47,583 bases of DNA from an uncultured Anaerolineae bacterium (lineage in GTDB: Bacteria; Chloroflexota; Anaerolineae; Aggregatilineales; UBA2796): contig CALKXH010000056.1 of NCBI GenBank assembly GCA_938005675.1, positions 1 to 47,583 on the forward strand. Reading direction: 5' to 3'. This document shows, in pieces, positions 7,770-15,915 of this stretch (its first letter is position 1; every line of letters starts with the position of its first letter). Made by a program: the position numbers and the translations under genes. The notes beneath the pieces are model-generated. The model did not search any database and was not told where the DNA came from. It was given only the letters and a program-made list of their open reading frames with translations.

Positions 7770-7814
7770 GCCCAGCCGCTTGTATCCCAGATTTTCAGGA
7801 GCAGTCGTTCAACT

Positions 7815-8204
7815 ATGGTTCGTATCCGTCTACGCCGCATCGGCTTGAAGAAGCAGCCCAGCTACCGCATCGTGGTGGCAGATAGCGAAGCGCCCCGCAA
7901 CGGACGCTACATCGAGATCATCGGTTTCTACAACCCCCGCACCGAGCCAGAGACCATCGAGCTGGACGAGGGACGCGCCCTATACTGGCTCAAGGTCGGC
8001 GCGCAGCCCAGCGATCCCGTCGCCCGTATGTTGAAGAAGCTCGGCACGCTGGATCGCCTCGCCCGTCTGCACAAGGGCGAGCCGCTGGAGCAGCTGATCG
8101 AAGAGGCGAACGCCGCTCGCGCCGCCATGCCCAAGCCCAGTCCCAAGACCCGCCGCCCCGCGCCCGCCGCCAAGACTCTGCCGTTCGATAGCGCCGCCGA
8201 GTAA
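7815..8204 (+). CDS. rpsP: 30S ribosomal protein S16
   Basis: MVRIRLRRIGLKKQPSYRIV and RNGRYIEIIGFYNPRTEP are the S16 signatures, and the product binds 16S rRNA early in 30S assembly. At 129 residues it is longer than most S16 proteins (about 80-90) because of an Ala/Pro/Lys-rich tail after residue 85. The neighbours ffh, khpA and rimM are the standard partners. Confidence 0.97.
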   Translation: MVRIRLRRIGLKKQPSYRIVVADSEAPRNGRYIEIIGFYNPRTEPETIELDEGRALYWLKVGAQPSDPVARMLKKLGTLDRLARLHKGEPLEQLIEEANAARAAMPKPSPKTRRPAPAAKTLPFDSAAE

Positions 8205-8213
8205 CCGCCCGCC

Positions 8214-8441
8214 ATGAAAGAGCTGGTCGAATACGTCGCTAAAGCGCTAGTGGAGCATCCGGAGGCAGTGCGCGTCAGCGAGCATTCACGGCGCGGCGCC
8301 ATCGTCATCGAGCTGCGCGTCGCCCCGTCGGATATGGGGCGCGTGATCGGCAAGCAAGGCAGCATCGCCAACGCCTTGCGCGCCTTGCTGCGCGTGGCGG
8401 CTGCGCGCAGCGGCAAGCGCGTCGTCTTGGATATCCAATAA
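8214..8441 (+). CDS. khpA: KH-domain RNA-binding protein KhpA (YlqC family)
   Basis: A 75-residue single KH domain with VIGKQGSIANALRALL; GKQG is the GxxG loop that grips RNA. The family (KhpA/YlqC, formerly UPF0109) is nearly always encoded between rpsP and rimM, as here. In other bacteria it pairs with KhpB and influences cell elongation and RNA metabolism. No KhpB gene is in the window. Confidence 0.95.
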   Translation: MKELVEYVAKALVEHPEAVRVSEHSRRGAIVIELRVAPSDMGRVIGKQGSIANALRALLRVAAARSGKRVVLDIQ

Positions 8442-8444
8442 GCC

Positions 8445-9014
8445 GTGAGCGACGACTCGATCTACCCGCCGCCCAACCTGCCCGCCCAAGGCTACCTGAC
8501 CGTGGCGCGCGTGGCGCGTCCACACGGCATTCGCGGCGCGCTGCGCGTGCAGGCGCTCACCAGCACGCCGCAGCGCATGGGCGATCTGCTCACCATTTAC
8601 CTCTCCGCCACGCCCGAACGCGCCGAGACCCTGCGCGCCTACACGGTTGTGCGCTGCCAACACGCCAAAGGCGGCGAGTGGCTGATCTTCCTTGAAGGCG
8701 TGGAAAGCCGCGAGGCGGCGGATCGCTTGCGCGGACAGTACATCCTCGTCACCTTGCAGGATGCCGTGCCGCTGGCTGAGGATGAAATCTACCTCTTTCA
8801 GGTCATCGGCTTGCGCGTGCTGACCGATCAGGGCGTCGTGCTGGGGCGCGTCGTGAGCGTGATCGAGACCGGCGCCAACGACGTCTACGTGGTGCAGGGC
8901 GAGCGCTACGGCGAGGTGCTGATCCCCGCCATCGAGAGCGTGGTGCGCCGCATCGACGTAGATAACGGCGTGATGCACATCACGCCGCTGCCCGGCTTGC
9001 TGCCCGATAGCTGA
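8445..9014 (+). CDS. rimM: 16S rRNA processing protein RimM
   Basis: The product is 189 residues from a GTG three bases after the khpA stop. The N-terminal beta-barrel reads YLTVARVARPHGIRGALRV, and the C-terminal PRC-barrel contains VLGRVVSVIETGANDVYVV and VLIPAIESVVRRIDVDNG. RimM binds S19 and helps mature the 30S head. The usual trmD does not follow: the gene converges on an amidase gene, and its stop codon lies inside a palindrome (9008-9026). Confidence 0.96.
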   Translation: MSDDSIYPPPNLPAQGYLTVARVARPHGIRGALRVQALTSTPQRMGDLLTIYLSATPERAETLRAYTVVRCQHAKGGEWLIFLEGVESREAADRLRGQYILVTLQDAVPLAEDEIYLFQVIGLRVLTDQGVVLGRVVSVIETGANDVYVVQGERYGEVLIPAIESVVRRIDVDNGVMHITPLPGLLPDS

Positions 9015-9026
9015 TCCGATCAGCTA
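9008..9026. terminator. Palindrome shared by two convergent gene ends
   Basis: TAGCTGATC-C-GATCAGCTA is a perfect 9-bp inverted repeat around one base. It contains the rimM stop (TGA, 9012-9014) on the plus strand and the amidase stop (TAG, 9026-9024) on the minus strand. It may act as a bidirectional terminator, though it lacks T-runs. Confidence 0.4.
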
Positions 9027-10439
9027 AACTGCCAAAGGCGGCGCTTTGGCAAGCCATTGCGTCGCCTGCTCGTAAGCGTAAGCCGCCCGCAACAAGCGAT
9101 CCTCAGCCCCGTAAGCCGCTACGATCTGCAAGCCCATCGGCAAGCCCTGCCCGTTGAAGCCGCACGGCACCGAGAGAGCTGGCACGCCCGCCATGTTGAA
9201 GTACGCCGTGAAAGCCGAGAGGCGCGCCCGCGCCATAGCTTTGGCGTTCTCGTCGGCGAGCGGCACGGCAACCATCGGCGTGCAGGGCGTGATCAGCAGA
9301 TCGTACTCCTCGAACAGCCGCCCCATCTGCCAGACCGCTAAAGCTTGCGCGCGGCGGGCGCGGGCGTAGTCGACGGCGCTGGCAGCGCCCTCGCTGCGCA
9401 GACGCTCCCGCACGTCCGCGCCGAACGCATCAGGCTCGCGGCGCAACCGCTCGGCGTAGATCAGCGCCGCCTCGCTGGCGGTGATGGTGCGGCTGAGCTG
9501 CGTGGTCTCTTTGACGTTCAGGCGCGCCTCCGCCCGCAACGGCACAACTTGCGCGCCCAGACTCTCGAAGACGGCAGCGGCGGCTCGCACAGCGTTGTAA
9601 ATCTCGGCGTCGCAGTCGTTGAAGTACTCGTCATCGGCGAGGGCGATGTACCAATCCTGCACGCCCGCCTCCAGCTCGGAGAGAAAGTCGCTCAGGGGCA
9701 ACTCGGCGGCGTAGGGATCGTTGTCGTCATACTCAGAGAGCCACGCCATCAGCAGCGCCACGTCCTCGACGCGGCGCGCCAACGGACCGGCATGATCGAG
9801 CGAGTAGCTCAGCGGCAACAGCCCGCGCGTGCTCAGCCGTCCGTAGCTGGGCTTCAAGCCGACCACGCCGCACAGCGCCGACGGGATGCGGATCGAACCG
9901 CGCGTATCGCTGCCGAGCGCGAAGGCGCACAAGCGCGCCGCCACCGCCGCCGCCGAGCCGCCGCTCGAGCCGCCCGCGACGTAGTCGAGGTGATACGGGT
10001 TGCGGCAGGCGCCGTAATGCGGATTATCGCTCAGCACGCCCAGCGCGATCTCGTGCATGTTCAGCTTGCCCAGCAGCACGGCGTCTTGCAGCTCCAGCAG
10101 CTCCACAAGGAAAGCGCTGCGCGCGGGCGTGTTCTCCGCCCAGAAGCGCGCCCCAGCCGTCGTGCGGATGCCTTTGGTCTCGTAGAGGTCTTTCAGGGCG
10201 AAAGGGATGCCGTGCAAGGCGCTGCGCCTGCCGTTTTTGAGCAGCGCCGCCTCGGCGGCGCGGGCGCGCGCCAGAGCGTAGTCGGCGGTCACGCTCAGAA
10301 AGGCGTTCAGGCGAGGGTTGAGCGCCGCGATGCGCGTCAAATACGCTTCGGTCAGCGCCACGGGCGAGAGTTCGCGCGCTCCGATGGCGCGGACGGCTTC
10401 AGTCAAGGAGAGGTCGGTCAGCTCGGTTGCCTGTGTCAT
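9024..10439 (-). CDS. Amidase signature family hydrolase
   Basis: The 471-residue product carries the Ser-cisSer-Lys amidase fold. The catalytic Lys is in GIPFALKDLY, the cis-Ser is in AGGSSGGSAAAV, and the nucleophile Ser is in GSDTRGSIRIPS, followed by GVVGLKPSYGRLS. The family includes GatA (glutaminase subunit for tRNA amidation) and general amidases. The DTRGS rather than DTGGS box and the absence of gatB or gatC nearby favour a stand-alone amidase of unknown substrate. No signal peptide is visible. It is divergent from the metallo-beta-lactamase-fold gene. Confidence 0.88.
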   Translation of the reverse strand: MTQATELTDLSLTEAVRAIGARELSPVALTEAYLTRIAALNPRLNAFLSVTADYALARARAAEAALLKNGRRSALHGIPFALKDLYETKGIRTTAGARFWAENTPARSAFLVELLELQDAVLLGKLNMHEIALGVLSDNPHYGACRNPYHLDYVAGGSSGGSAAAVAARLCAFALGSDTRGSIRIPSALCGVVGLKPSYGRLSTRGLLPLSYSLDHAGPLARRVEDVALLMAWLSEYDDNDPYAAELPLSDFLSELEAGVQDWYIALADDEYFNDCDAEIYNAVRAAAAVFESLGAQVVPLRAEARLNVKETTQLSRTITASEAALIYAERLRREPDAFGADVRERLRSEGAASAVDYARARRAQALAVWQMGRLFEEYDLLITPCTPMVAVPLADENAKAMARARLSAFTAYFNMAGVPALSVPCGFNGQGLPMGLQIVAAYGAEDRLLRAAYAYEQATQWLAKAPPLAV

Positions 10440-10467
10440 GAGAATCGCCTTTCGGATCGCGCACGCT

Positions 10468-10497
10468 ATCTTAACATTTTAACAGAGTTCGCCGCAA
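10468..10497 (-). promoter_or_regulatory. Predicted promoter for the amidase gene
   Basis: On the minus strand there is TTGCGG (10492-10497), an 18-base spacer and TAAGAT (10468-10473), about 30 bases before the start codon. Confidence 0.5.
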
Positions 10498-10521
10498 GCC
10501 CGCTCGCCGCCGCTTTACTGC

Positions 10522-10550
10522 TTGTTTACGGTGCTCAGCTGCGCTACAAT
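10522..10550 (+). promoter_or_regulatory. Predicted promoter for the 10605 gene pair
   Basis: TTGTTT (10522-10527), a 17-base spacer and TACAAT (10545-10550). The start would be near 10557, leaving a leader of about 48 bases. It is divergent from the amidase promoter. Confidence 0.6.
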
Positions 10551-10604
10551 AGCCATCAGTAGCCCGCACACGGGCAAAAAAGCGCACAGGGAAACGCAAC
10601 ACAG

Positions 10605-11240
10605 ATGGAAATTACGTGGTACGGACATAGCTGCTTTCGGCTGGCGGAGCGCGGCAAGGCATCCGTCGTGACCGACCCCTTTGACGCTCACTTGGGCTTG
10701 GCGTTGCCCAAGCTCAAGGCGGAGATCGTCACGGTCAGCCACGTTGCGCACGGTCACAGCTACGTCGAGGGCGTGAAGGGCGTTCAGCGCGTGATCGATA
10801 GCCCCGGCGAATACGAGATCGGCGGCGTGTTCATCATCGGCGTGGCGATGCACAACACCGCCCTCGAAGCGCCCAAGCCCAACGTCGCCTACGTGCTGGA
10901 CTTCGATGGCTTGCGCGTGGCGCATCTGGGCGATTTGGATCACATCCCGCCCCAAGCCGTGATCGAGGCGCTGGAGAGCGTCCACGTGGCGCTGATCCCG
11001 GTCGGCGGCGGCGGCGGCTTGAACGCCACCCAAGCCGTCGAGCTGATCAGCCTGCTAGAGCCGAATTACGTCATCCCGATGCACTATCAGCTGCCCAATA
11101 GCTCGCTGAGCCTCGATCCGCTGGATCGCTTCCTGCGCGAGATGGGCGTCAGCCGCGTGCAGCAGGAGCAAACCTTCAAAGTGACCGCCAGCAATCTGCC
11201 TGAGCAAACGCAAATTGTGGTGATGGAGCAGGCTGTTTAG
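10605..11240 (+). CDS. Metallo-beta-lactamase-fold protein with altered metal-binding motif
   Basis: The 211-residue product opens with ITWYGHSCFRL and VTDPFD and continues with DSPGEYEIGGV, VAHLGDLDH and VIPMHYQ, the layout of the Lactamase_B_3 group (MBL-fold hydrolases of about 210 residues). The central HxHxDH metal motif is changed: the sequence reads SHVAHGHS, so the second His is Ala and the Asp is Gly, while the other expected ligands (first and last His, the HLGD Asp, PMHY His) remain. It may be a one-metal or inactive relative. The next gene starts on the base after its stop. Confidence 0.85.
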   Translation: MEITWYGHSCFRLAERGKASVVTDPFDAHLGLALPKLKAEIVTVSHVAHGHSYVEGVKGVQRVIDSPGEYEIGGVFIIGVAMHNTALEAPKPNVAYVLDFDGLRVAHLGDLDHIPPQAVIEALESVHVALIPVGGGGGLNATQAVELISLLEPNYVIPMHYQLPNSSLSLDPLDRFLREMGVSRVQQEQTFKVTASNLPEQTQIVVMEQAV

Positions 11241-11546
11241 ATGCAAGTCAAGCTGATTTTGACCTATGACATCCTGCCCGGACGCGATCAGGATTACTTC
11301 GAGTTCTTGGTGCGCGAGCTGGCGCCCGGCTTGAGCAAGCTGGGCTTAGAGCCGACCGAGAGCTGGTACACCATGTACGGCAAGCGCCCGACGATCCTAT
11401 TGGGCGGCATCGCCGAAGACTACAAGACGGCGCGCGCCATCCTCGATCATCCGGAGTGGAAGGCGCTCTACGAGCGTCTGAGCAACTACGTGACCAACTT
11501 CCAGAGCAAGATCATCCGCGTGACGCCCTATTTTCCGCTCGTTTAG
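11241..11546 (+). CDS. Small protein of unknown function
   Basis: A 101-residue product, MQVKLILTYDILPGRDQDYFEFL..., with alternating beta and amphipathic helical stretches and no signal peptide. The size and pattern (beta strand, helix, GLEPTESWYTMYG, helix, strand) recall dimeric alpha/beta-barrel (ferredoxin-like) proteins, but I cannot assign a family. Its ATG follows the TAG of the MBL-fold gene with no gap, so the two are almost certainly translated together. It ends eight bases from the convergent LiaF-like gene. Confidence 0.75.
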   Translation: MQVKLILTYDILPGRDQDYFEFLVRELAPGLSKLGLEPTESWYTMYGKRPTILLGGIAEDYKTARAILDHPEWKALYERLSNYVTNFQSKIIRVTPYFPLV

Positions 11547-11554
11547 GCGTCGGG

Positions 11555-12364
11555 CTAGAGCTGCCCCGCCCCCAAGCTGACCAAGCGCGCCGTCCCGAAG
11601 GTGCTGCCGATCTCGGCGTAGATCGGGCGCTCGGACTCGGCGTGGTTGAGCGTGGCGTAGAGGTCATCCTCAAGGCGCACGAAGTGACGCTCGTCAACTT
11701 GCAGCCGCGCGAAAGGCTTGCGGCGTATCCGCACCAGCGCGGCGCAGCCCTCAGGCACAGCGAGCGTGACGTTCCCAAAGGTGGAGAAAGCCCGCACCCC
11801 CTGCCCGACCAGCTCTGGCAAGATCAGACGGATATCGCCGAAGCCGCTGCCCAACTCCGCCCGATTGATGGGGATGCCGCGCAGATCGACCTCGATCTCG
11901 CCCAAGAAAGCGCTCAGCAGCACGTTCCAAGGCAGGTCGCGCGCCAAGCCGATCTCCCAATCCGCCAGCGAGAACAACCACGTCCGCCCGCGCTGCATGG
12001 TCAGGCGGGCGGTCTCGCCGCGCACGGCGAGGTCGGGGCGGGAGCGCGCCGTGTAGCTGCCGGCGATCAGGCGCCCCTCGCGGCGCAGAGCGCGCAATTT
12101 GATGTCCAGCTCGCCGCTGTACGCCTCCAAGCTGGCGGCGCGCACTGTGCCGCGCGTGATGCCGAAGGCTTGCGCCGCCCAACTGATGCCCACATCGCCG
12201 CGCAGCAGCAGCTGAACGCCCAAAGCGATCAGCAGCAGCGGCGCGTAGGGCGTCAGGTCGACTTCGGGCAGCAGGCGGAAGTTGCGCAGCAACAAGTAGC
12301 CGCCGCCGCCCAGCAGCAGCGCGATCAACAGGTAGGGCGGACGCTCAAAGCGCATCGGACTCAC
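11555..12364 (-). CDS. LiaF-like membrane protein (DUF5668 / toast-rack domain)
   Basis: The 269-residue product starts with two hydrophobic helices ([16 protein letters not shown] and [15 protein letters not shown]) in the DUF5668/LiaF N-terminal pattern. About 200 residues of repetitive beta structure follow ([62 protein letters not shown]), typical of the LiaF C-terminal toast-rack domain. LiaF proteins in Firmicutes inhibit the LiaRS cell-envelope stress system; no liaRS is nearby. The GTG start at 12364 overlaps the stop of the sigma factor gene, so it is co-transcribed with that gene. ATG at 12355 is an alternative start. Confidence 0.8.
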   Translation of the reverse strand: MSPMRFERPPYLLIALLLGGGGYLLLRNFRLLPEVDLTPYAPLLLIALGVQLLLRGDVGISWAAQAFGITRGTVRAASLEAYSGELDIKLRALRREGRLIAGSYTARSRPDLAVRGETARLTMQRGRTWLFSLADWEIGLARDLPWNVLLSAFLGEIEVDLRGIPINRAELGSGFGDIRLILPELVGQGVRAFSTFGNVTLAVPEGCAALVRIRRKPFARLQVDERHFVRLEDDLYATLNHAESERPIYAEIGSTFGTARLVSLGAGQL

Positions 12365-13599
12365 TCTTGATCGAGCAGGAAATCTTTCAGGATGCGCTGC
12401 GATGAGGATCGGCGCAGCCGATTGAGCGCTTGCGCCTCCAGCTGGCGGACGCGCTCGCGCGTCACGCCGATTGCCTTGCCGACCTCTTCAAGGGTGTGCA
12501 TCTCGCCGTCTTCCAAGCCGTAGCGCAGCCGCAAGATGTGCGCCTCGCGTTCGGGCAGGCGGTTGAGCGCCTCAGTCAGATGTTGGCGCAGCATCTCGCG
12601 GTCGGTCGCCTCGGCGGGCGAGAGTCCGCGCGTATCCTCGACGAAATCGCCGATCTCGGTCTCTTCGTCCTCGTCGGTGGGCGCCTCAAGGCTGATCGGG
12701 CGGCGCGAAATCTCCAGCAGAACGCTGATCTTATCGGGCGTGGTCTCCATGGCTTCGGCGATCTCATCGATGCTCGGCTCGCGTCCGAGCGCTTGAGTCA
12801 GGCTCAGCGAGATGCGCCGCAGGCGATTGATCTGATCGCCCATGTGGACGGGCACGCGGATGGTGCGCCCCTGATCGGCGACGGCGCGACTGACCGCTTG
12901 GCGAATCCACCAAGTTGCATAAGTGCTGAATTTATGCCCGCGCTGATACTCGAATTTGCGCGCTGCGCGAATCAAGCCGATGTTGCCCTCTTGAATCAGA
13001 TCGAGAAACGGCACCCCGCGCCCAGTGTACTTCTTCGCCACGCTGATGACAAGGCGCGAGTTCGCCCTGATCAGATGCTCTTGGGCTGCCAGCCCCTCTT
13101 CAACCAGCCGCTCTAGGCTGTGGCGCTCGTCGGGCGGCAAGCGCTCGCCGTATTCTGCCAGCTGCTCCTCAGCAAGCCGCCCGCGCTCCATGCGCTTGGC
13201 AAGGCGCACCTCTTCCTCGCTGCTGAGCAACGGCACGCGCCCGGCTTCCTTCAAATACAAGCCGACCACGTCATCGGTCTCAAGGGCTTGCTGATAGCCG
13301 TCGTCCTCGATCAGATCAAGCTCTAGAACGTCCAGCTCAGCCAGCTCAGCGAGGTCTTCATCGAGCGCCAGCTCAGCCGAGTGAGGCGGCTCGGCGCTCT
13401 CAGAGGGCGGCTCGATCAGGATCGGCACGCCCAGCTGAGTCAGGCTATCGATGACCTCCTCAACCAGTTCGAGGTTATGCTCCGCCTCCGGGATCAAGGC
13501 GAGGATATCGTCGTAGAGCAGATAGCCCTGCCCTTCGGCTTTGGCGCTCAGCTGCTGCTGAATGTATTGCTGTGTCGTTTTGTCCGCTGCCATCAACAT
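12361..13599 (-). CDS. rpoD: RNA polymerase primary sigma factor (RpoD/SigA type)
   Basis: The 412-residue product has all sigma70 regions. A region 1.1-like N-terminus ([20 protein letters not shown]) is followed by region 1.2 ([22 protein letters not shown]), region 2 ([52 protein letters not shown]), region 3 and region 4 ([37 protein letters not shown]). Region 1.1 and 1.2 mark it as a housekeeping-type sigma factor recognising TTGACA/TATAAT promoters, which are common in this window. It overlaps the LiaF-like gene by a few bases. GGAGGAG lies 14 bases before the ATG at 13599; ATG at 13593 is an alternative start. Confidence 0.95.
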   Translation of the reverse strand: MLMAADKTTQQYIQQQLSAKAEGQGYLLYDDILALIPEAEHNLELVEEVIDSLTQLGVPILIEPPSESAEPPHSAELALDEDLAELAELDVLELDLIEDDGYQQALETDDVVGLYLKEAGRVPLLSSEEEVRLAKRMERGRLAEEQLAEYGERLPPDERHSLERLVEEGLAAQEHLIRANSRLVISVAKKYTGRGVPFLDLIQEGNIGLIRAARKFEYQRGHKFSTYATWWIRQAVSRAVADQGRTIRVPVHMGDQINRLRRISLSLTQALGREPSIDEIAEAMETTPDKISVLLEISRRPISLEAPTDEDEETEIGDFVEDTRGLSPAEATDREMLRQHLTEALNRLPEREAHILRLRYGLEDGEMHTLEEVGKAIGVTRERVRQLEAQALNRLRRSSSQRILKDFLLDQE

Positions 13600-13623
13600 T
13601 CCGCTTTATCGGTCTCCTCCGAC

Positions 13624-13650
13624 AAAAAAGCCCCACCACAGCGGCAGGGC
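13624..13650 (-). terminator. Intrinsic terminator after the ABC/DUF4340 cluster
   Basis: On the minus strand GCCCTGCC-GCTGT-GGTGGGGC forms an eight-pair stem (two GU pairs), followed by TTTTTT. It ends only about 25 bases before the sigma factor start codon and about six before its GGAGGAG. Confidence 0.75.
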
Positions 13651-13689
13651 AACTTACGAAAGCGCAATCGAGTCAGACGCTGGTGCGTT

Positions 13690-14247
13690 TCAGGGCGCCG
13701 CTAACCCCTCCAACGCGCTTATCAACGCCGCGATCTGCTCAGCTGAGACGAACAGGACGGCGTTTGAGCCGTCGCGCTGCACGTAGGCGAGCGTTTGATC
13801 GGGCGAAGTGCCGCCGATGTGCAACGTATAGGTTCGATCAGCCACAAATCGAATGCTGTACCGTCCGCCGTCTGCCAACCCGAATGCCTCCAGTGACGTG
13901 CTTTCTATAATACGATTATAGCGCAAACTTGCCAAACCGTTCAGCAAACGCGCCACTTTGGTCAAATCGGGCAGACTCGTCTCGCCCTCCGCCGAGCGCG
14001 CCTGCCAATCGCCCGCCGTCTTGAGCAGGGTGATTGTAACAGGCTTTGCCGCGTCGCGCCGATCTGTCAAGTCGAGGCGCGTGATTTGGGCGGGCAGGGC
14101 GCGCGGAAAGACGTACGGAATCGGCGTCGGGCTGGGCTGGGCGCCGACGGGCGGCGCTCGGCGCGGAAAGACCACGAATGCCGCGCCCAGCAGCGCCAAA
14201 AAGACGATGAACAGCCCGATCAGCGTCCGTTGTTGCCCTTGAATCAT
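13690..14247 (-). CDS. DUF4340-family membrane-anchored protein
   Basis: The 185-residue product has one N-terminal membrane helix (LIGLFIVFLALLGAAFVVF) and then a DUF4340-like extracytoplasmic domain (ITRLDLTDRR..., LNGLASLRYNRII, LEAFGLADGGRYSIRF). It is shorter than many DUF4340 proteins, with about one copy of the repeat unit. DUF4340 genes commonly sit beside GldG-type ABC modules, as here: the upstream gldG-like gene ends three bases before this start. Confidence 0.78.
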   Translation of the reverse strand: MIQGQQRTLIGLFIVFLALLGAAFVVFPRRAPPVGAQPSPTPIPYVFPRALPAQITRLDLTDRRDAAKPVTITLLKTAGDWQARSAEGETSLPDLTKVARLLNGLASLRYNRIIESTSLEAFGLADGGRYSIRFVADRTYTLHIGGTSPDQTLAYVQRDGSNAVLFVSAEQIAALISALEGLAAP

Positions 14248-14250
14248 GCC

Positions 14251-15906
14251 TCAGCGCCTCGCCCGCCGCCACCACACCCACATGCCCAGCAGCAGGATCG
14301 CCGTCGGCAGCACGCCGACCGTGATGAGCGCCGTCAGCTCCAGATCGCGGCTCGGCACGCTCAGCGGCAACTGCCCGAAGGCGGGCTCGACCGTGACGCG
14401 CTCCAGGAAGCCGATCAGCCAGTCGATCATGTTCGTCCATAGGATTTGCCCGTCGAAGGCGACGATCAGATCGTTAGTGACCCAGTCCGAGTCGCCCACC
14501 AGCAGCAAGCGCGCGCCCGTGCGCTGATTTTCCGCCGCCACCACCAGCGCCAACGGACCGGGCAGGTCGGCAGCCTCGCGGATCGCCCGATCAGGGTTGC
14601 GCGCCACCTCGCGCAGGTCGAGCTTGCCGAAGGCTTGCGGCGAGGTGGTGTAGATGCTCTTCAGGCTGACCTCAGACGGCGGCTCGGCGGCGAGCTGCCA
14701 CGATTGCGCAATCGGAAAGAGCGGGCGCGCCGCGCTGCCCGTCTGGTCTTTTTGCACAATCGGATGCCCCTCAAGGAACTGGGCGGCGCGCACGTAGTAC
14801 TGCGTCTCGTTGAAGGAGAGCGGGTCGAAGACGATATCCCGATTGGGGCGCACGCCCCACGCCCGCCACAGATACTGCGCCAAGGGGCTATCCTCCGCCT
14901 GCAGGAAGCGGATATCGCTGCGGAAGGCGGGCTCCGCCATGATCAGCACCTTGCCGCCTCGCTCTAGGAAGGCAGCCACCCGATCTGCCATCTCCTGACT
15001 GAAGTCGCGCACGGGCGCGAGGATGATCAGCGCCGTCGTGCCTTCTGGCACGCCCTCGCGGCTCAGATCGAGCGTGGCGACCTGAATGCCGACCGCTCGC
15101 AGCCCGTCGCGGATGCCCGTCGCGTCGTTATCGAGGTTCACCTCGCCGTTGCCAACGCTGAACAGCACGCGGAATCTGCCGCGCACTTCCAGCTGCAAGA
15201 TCGCCTCGGCGATCCAGCGCTCATTGACGTAATCCTCCTCGACGGGCAAGTCGGGCAGGCGGTCGCGGGCGGTCAGCACCTTGACCGTGAAATTCGGATC
15301 GGGCGCGCCTTCGGCGTCCAAGTACGAGACGAAGATGCCGTAGGCGCTGCGCAAGCCGAACTGTCCCGCCAAGATCGGCTGGGCGTCCGGATCGGCGTAA
15401 ACCAAGCGGATTTTATCGGGCGCCGCATCGCTGAACAGGCGCAAAATGGGCGCTTCGAGGGCTTGATTGGTCAGCAGGCGGCGGCTGTAGAACGCCGTGA
15501 TCTGAATCGGGCGCGAAAGCTGCTGGATGATCGGGCGGATGTTCGCCTTGAGCGTGTAGTAGCCGCGCGAGGTGAAATCCGCCGCGATGCCGCTGCGCGC
15601 CGCCATGCCGTAGACGATCAGCACGCTGCCGATGAACAACAGCACGATCAACAGGCTGTTGCTGCCGTAGACGGCGCGCCTGCCCGTCAAAGTGCTGCGG
15701 AAATCCTCAGGCGCCAGCGTCATCCACAGGCTCAGCCCGCCCATGCCGATCAGCGCGGCGATCACCACCACAGGCGAGAGCTCTCCGCCCGCCAAGAGCG
15801 CCACCGCCGCCACGATCAGCGCCGTGGCGCCCACCGCGCTGCCCCAACGGGCGACGCTCAGCCGATCCAGCACTATCCTGCGTTGCGATTTCCCCTCAGA
15901 CGCCAT
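14251..15906 (-). CDS. GldG-family ABC transport auxiliary membrane protein
   Basis: The 551-residue product has hydrophobic helices at about residues 20-65 and 80-105 and one near the C-terminus (LITVGVLPTAILLLGMWVWW). The large domain between them has GldG/ABC_transp_aux features: YYTLKANIRPIIQQLSRPIQITAFYS, RFRVLFSVGNGE and TALIILAPVRDFSQEM. Members of this family are the extracytoplasmic part of ABC-2 modules such as the gliding-motility GldAFG complex, with an IFT52-like fold. It lies between the permease and DUF4340 genes on one transcript. Confidence 0.82.
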   Translation of the reverse strand: MASEGKSQRRIVLDRLSVARWGSAVGATALIVAAVALLAGGELSPVVVIAALIGMGGLSLWMTLAPEDFRSTLTGRRAVYGSNSLLIVLLFIGSVLIVYGMAARSGIAADFTSRGYYTLKANIRPIIQQLSRPIQITAFYSRRLLTNQALEAPILRLFSDAAPDKIRLVYADPDAQPILAGQFGLRSAYGIFVSYLDAEGAPDPNFTVKVLTARDRLPDLPVEEDYVNERWIAEAILQLEVRGRFRVLFSVGNGEVNLDNDATGIRDGLRAVGIQVATLDLSREGVPEGTTALIILAPVRDFSQEMADRVAAFLERGGKVLIMAEPAFRSDIRFLQAEDSPLAQYLWRAWGVRPNRDIVFDPLSFNETQYYVRAAQFLEGHPIVQKDQTGSAARPLFPIAQSWQLAAEPPSEVSLKSIYTTSPQAFGKLDLREVARNPDRAIREAADLPGPLALVVAAENQRTGARLLLVGDSDWVTNDLIVAFDGQILWTNMIDWLIGFLERVTVEPAFGQLPLSVPSRDLELTALITVGVLPTAILLLGMWVWWRRARR

Positions 15907-15915
15907 GCTCCGCTC

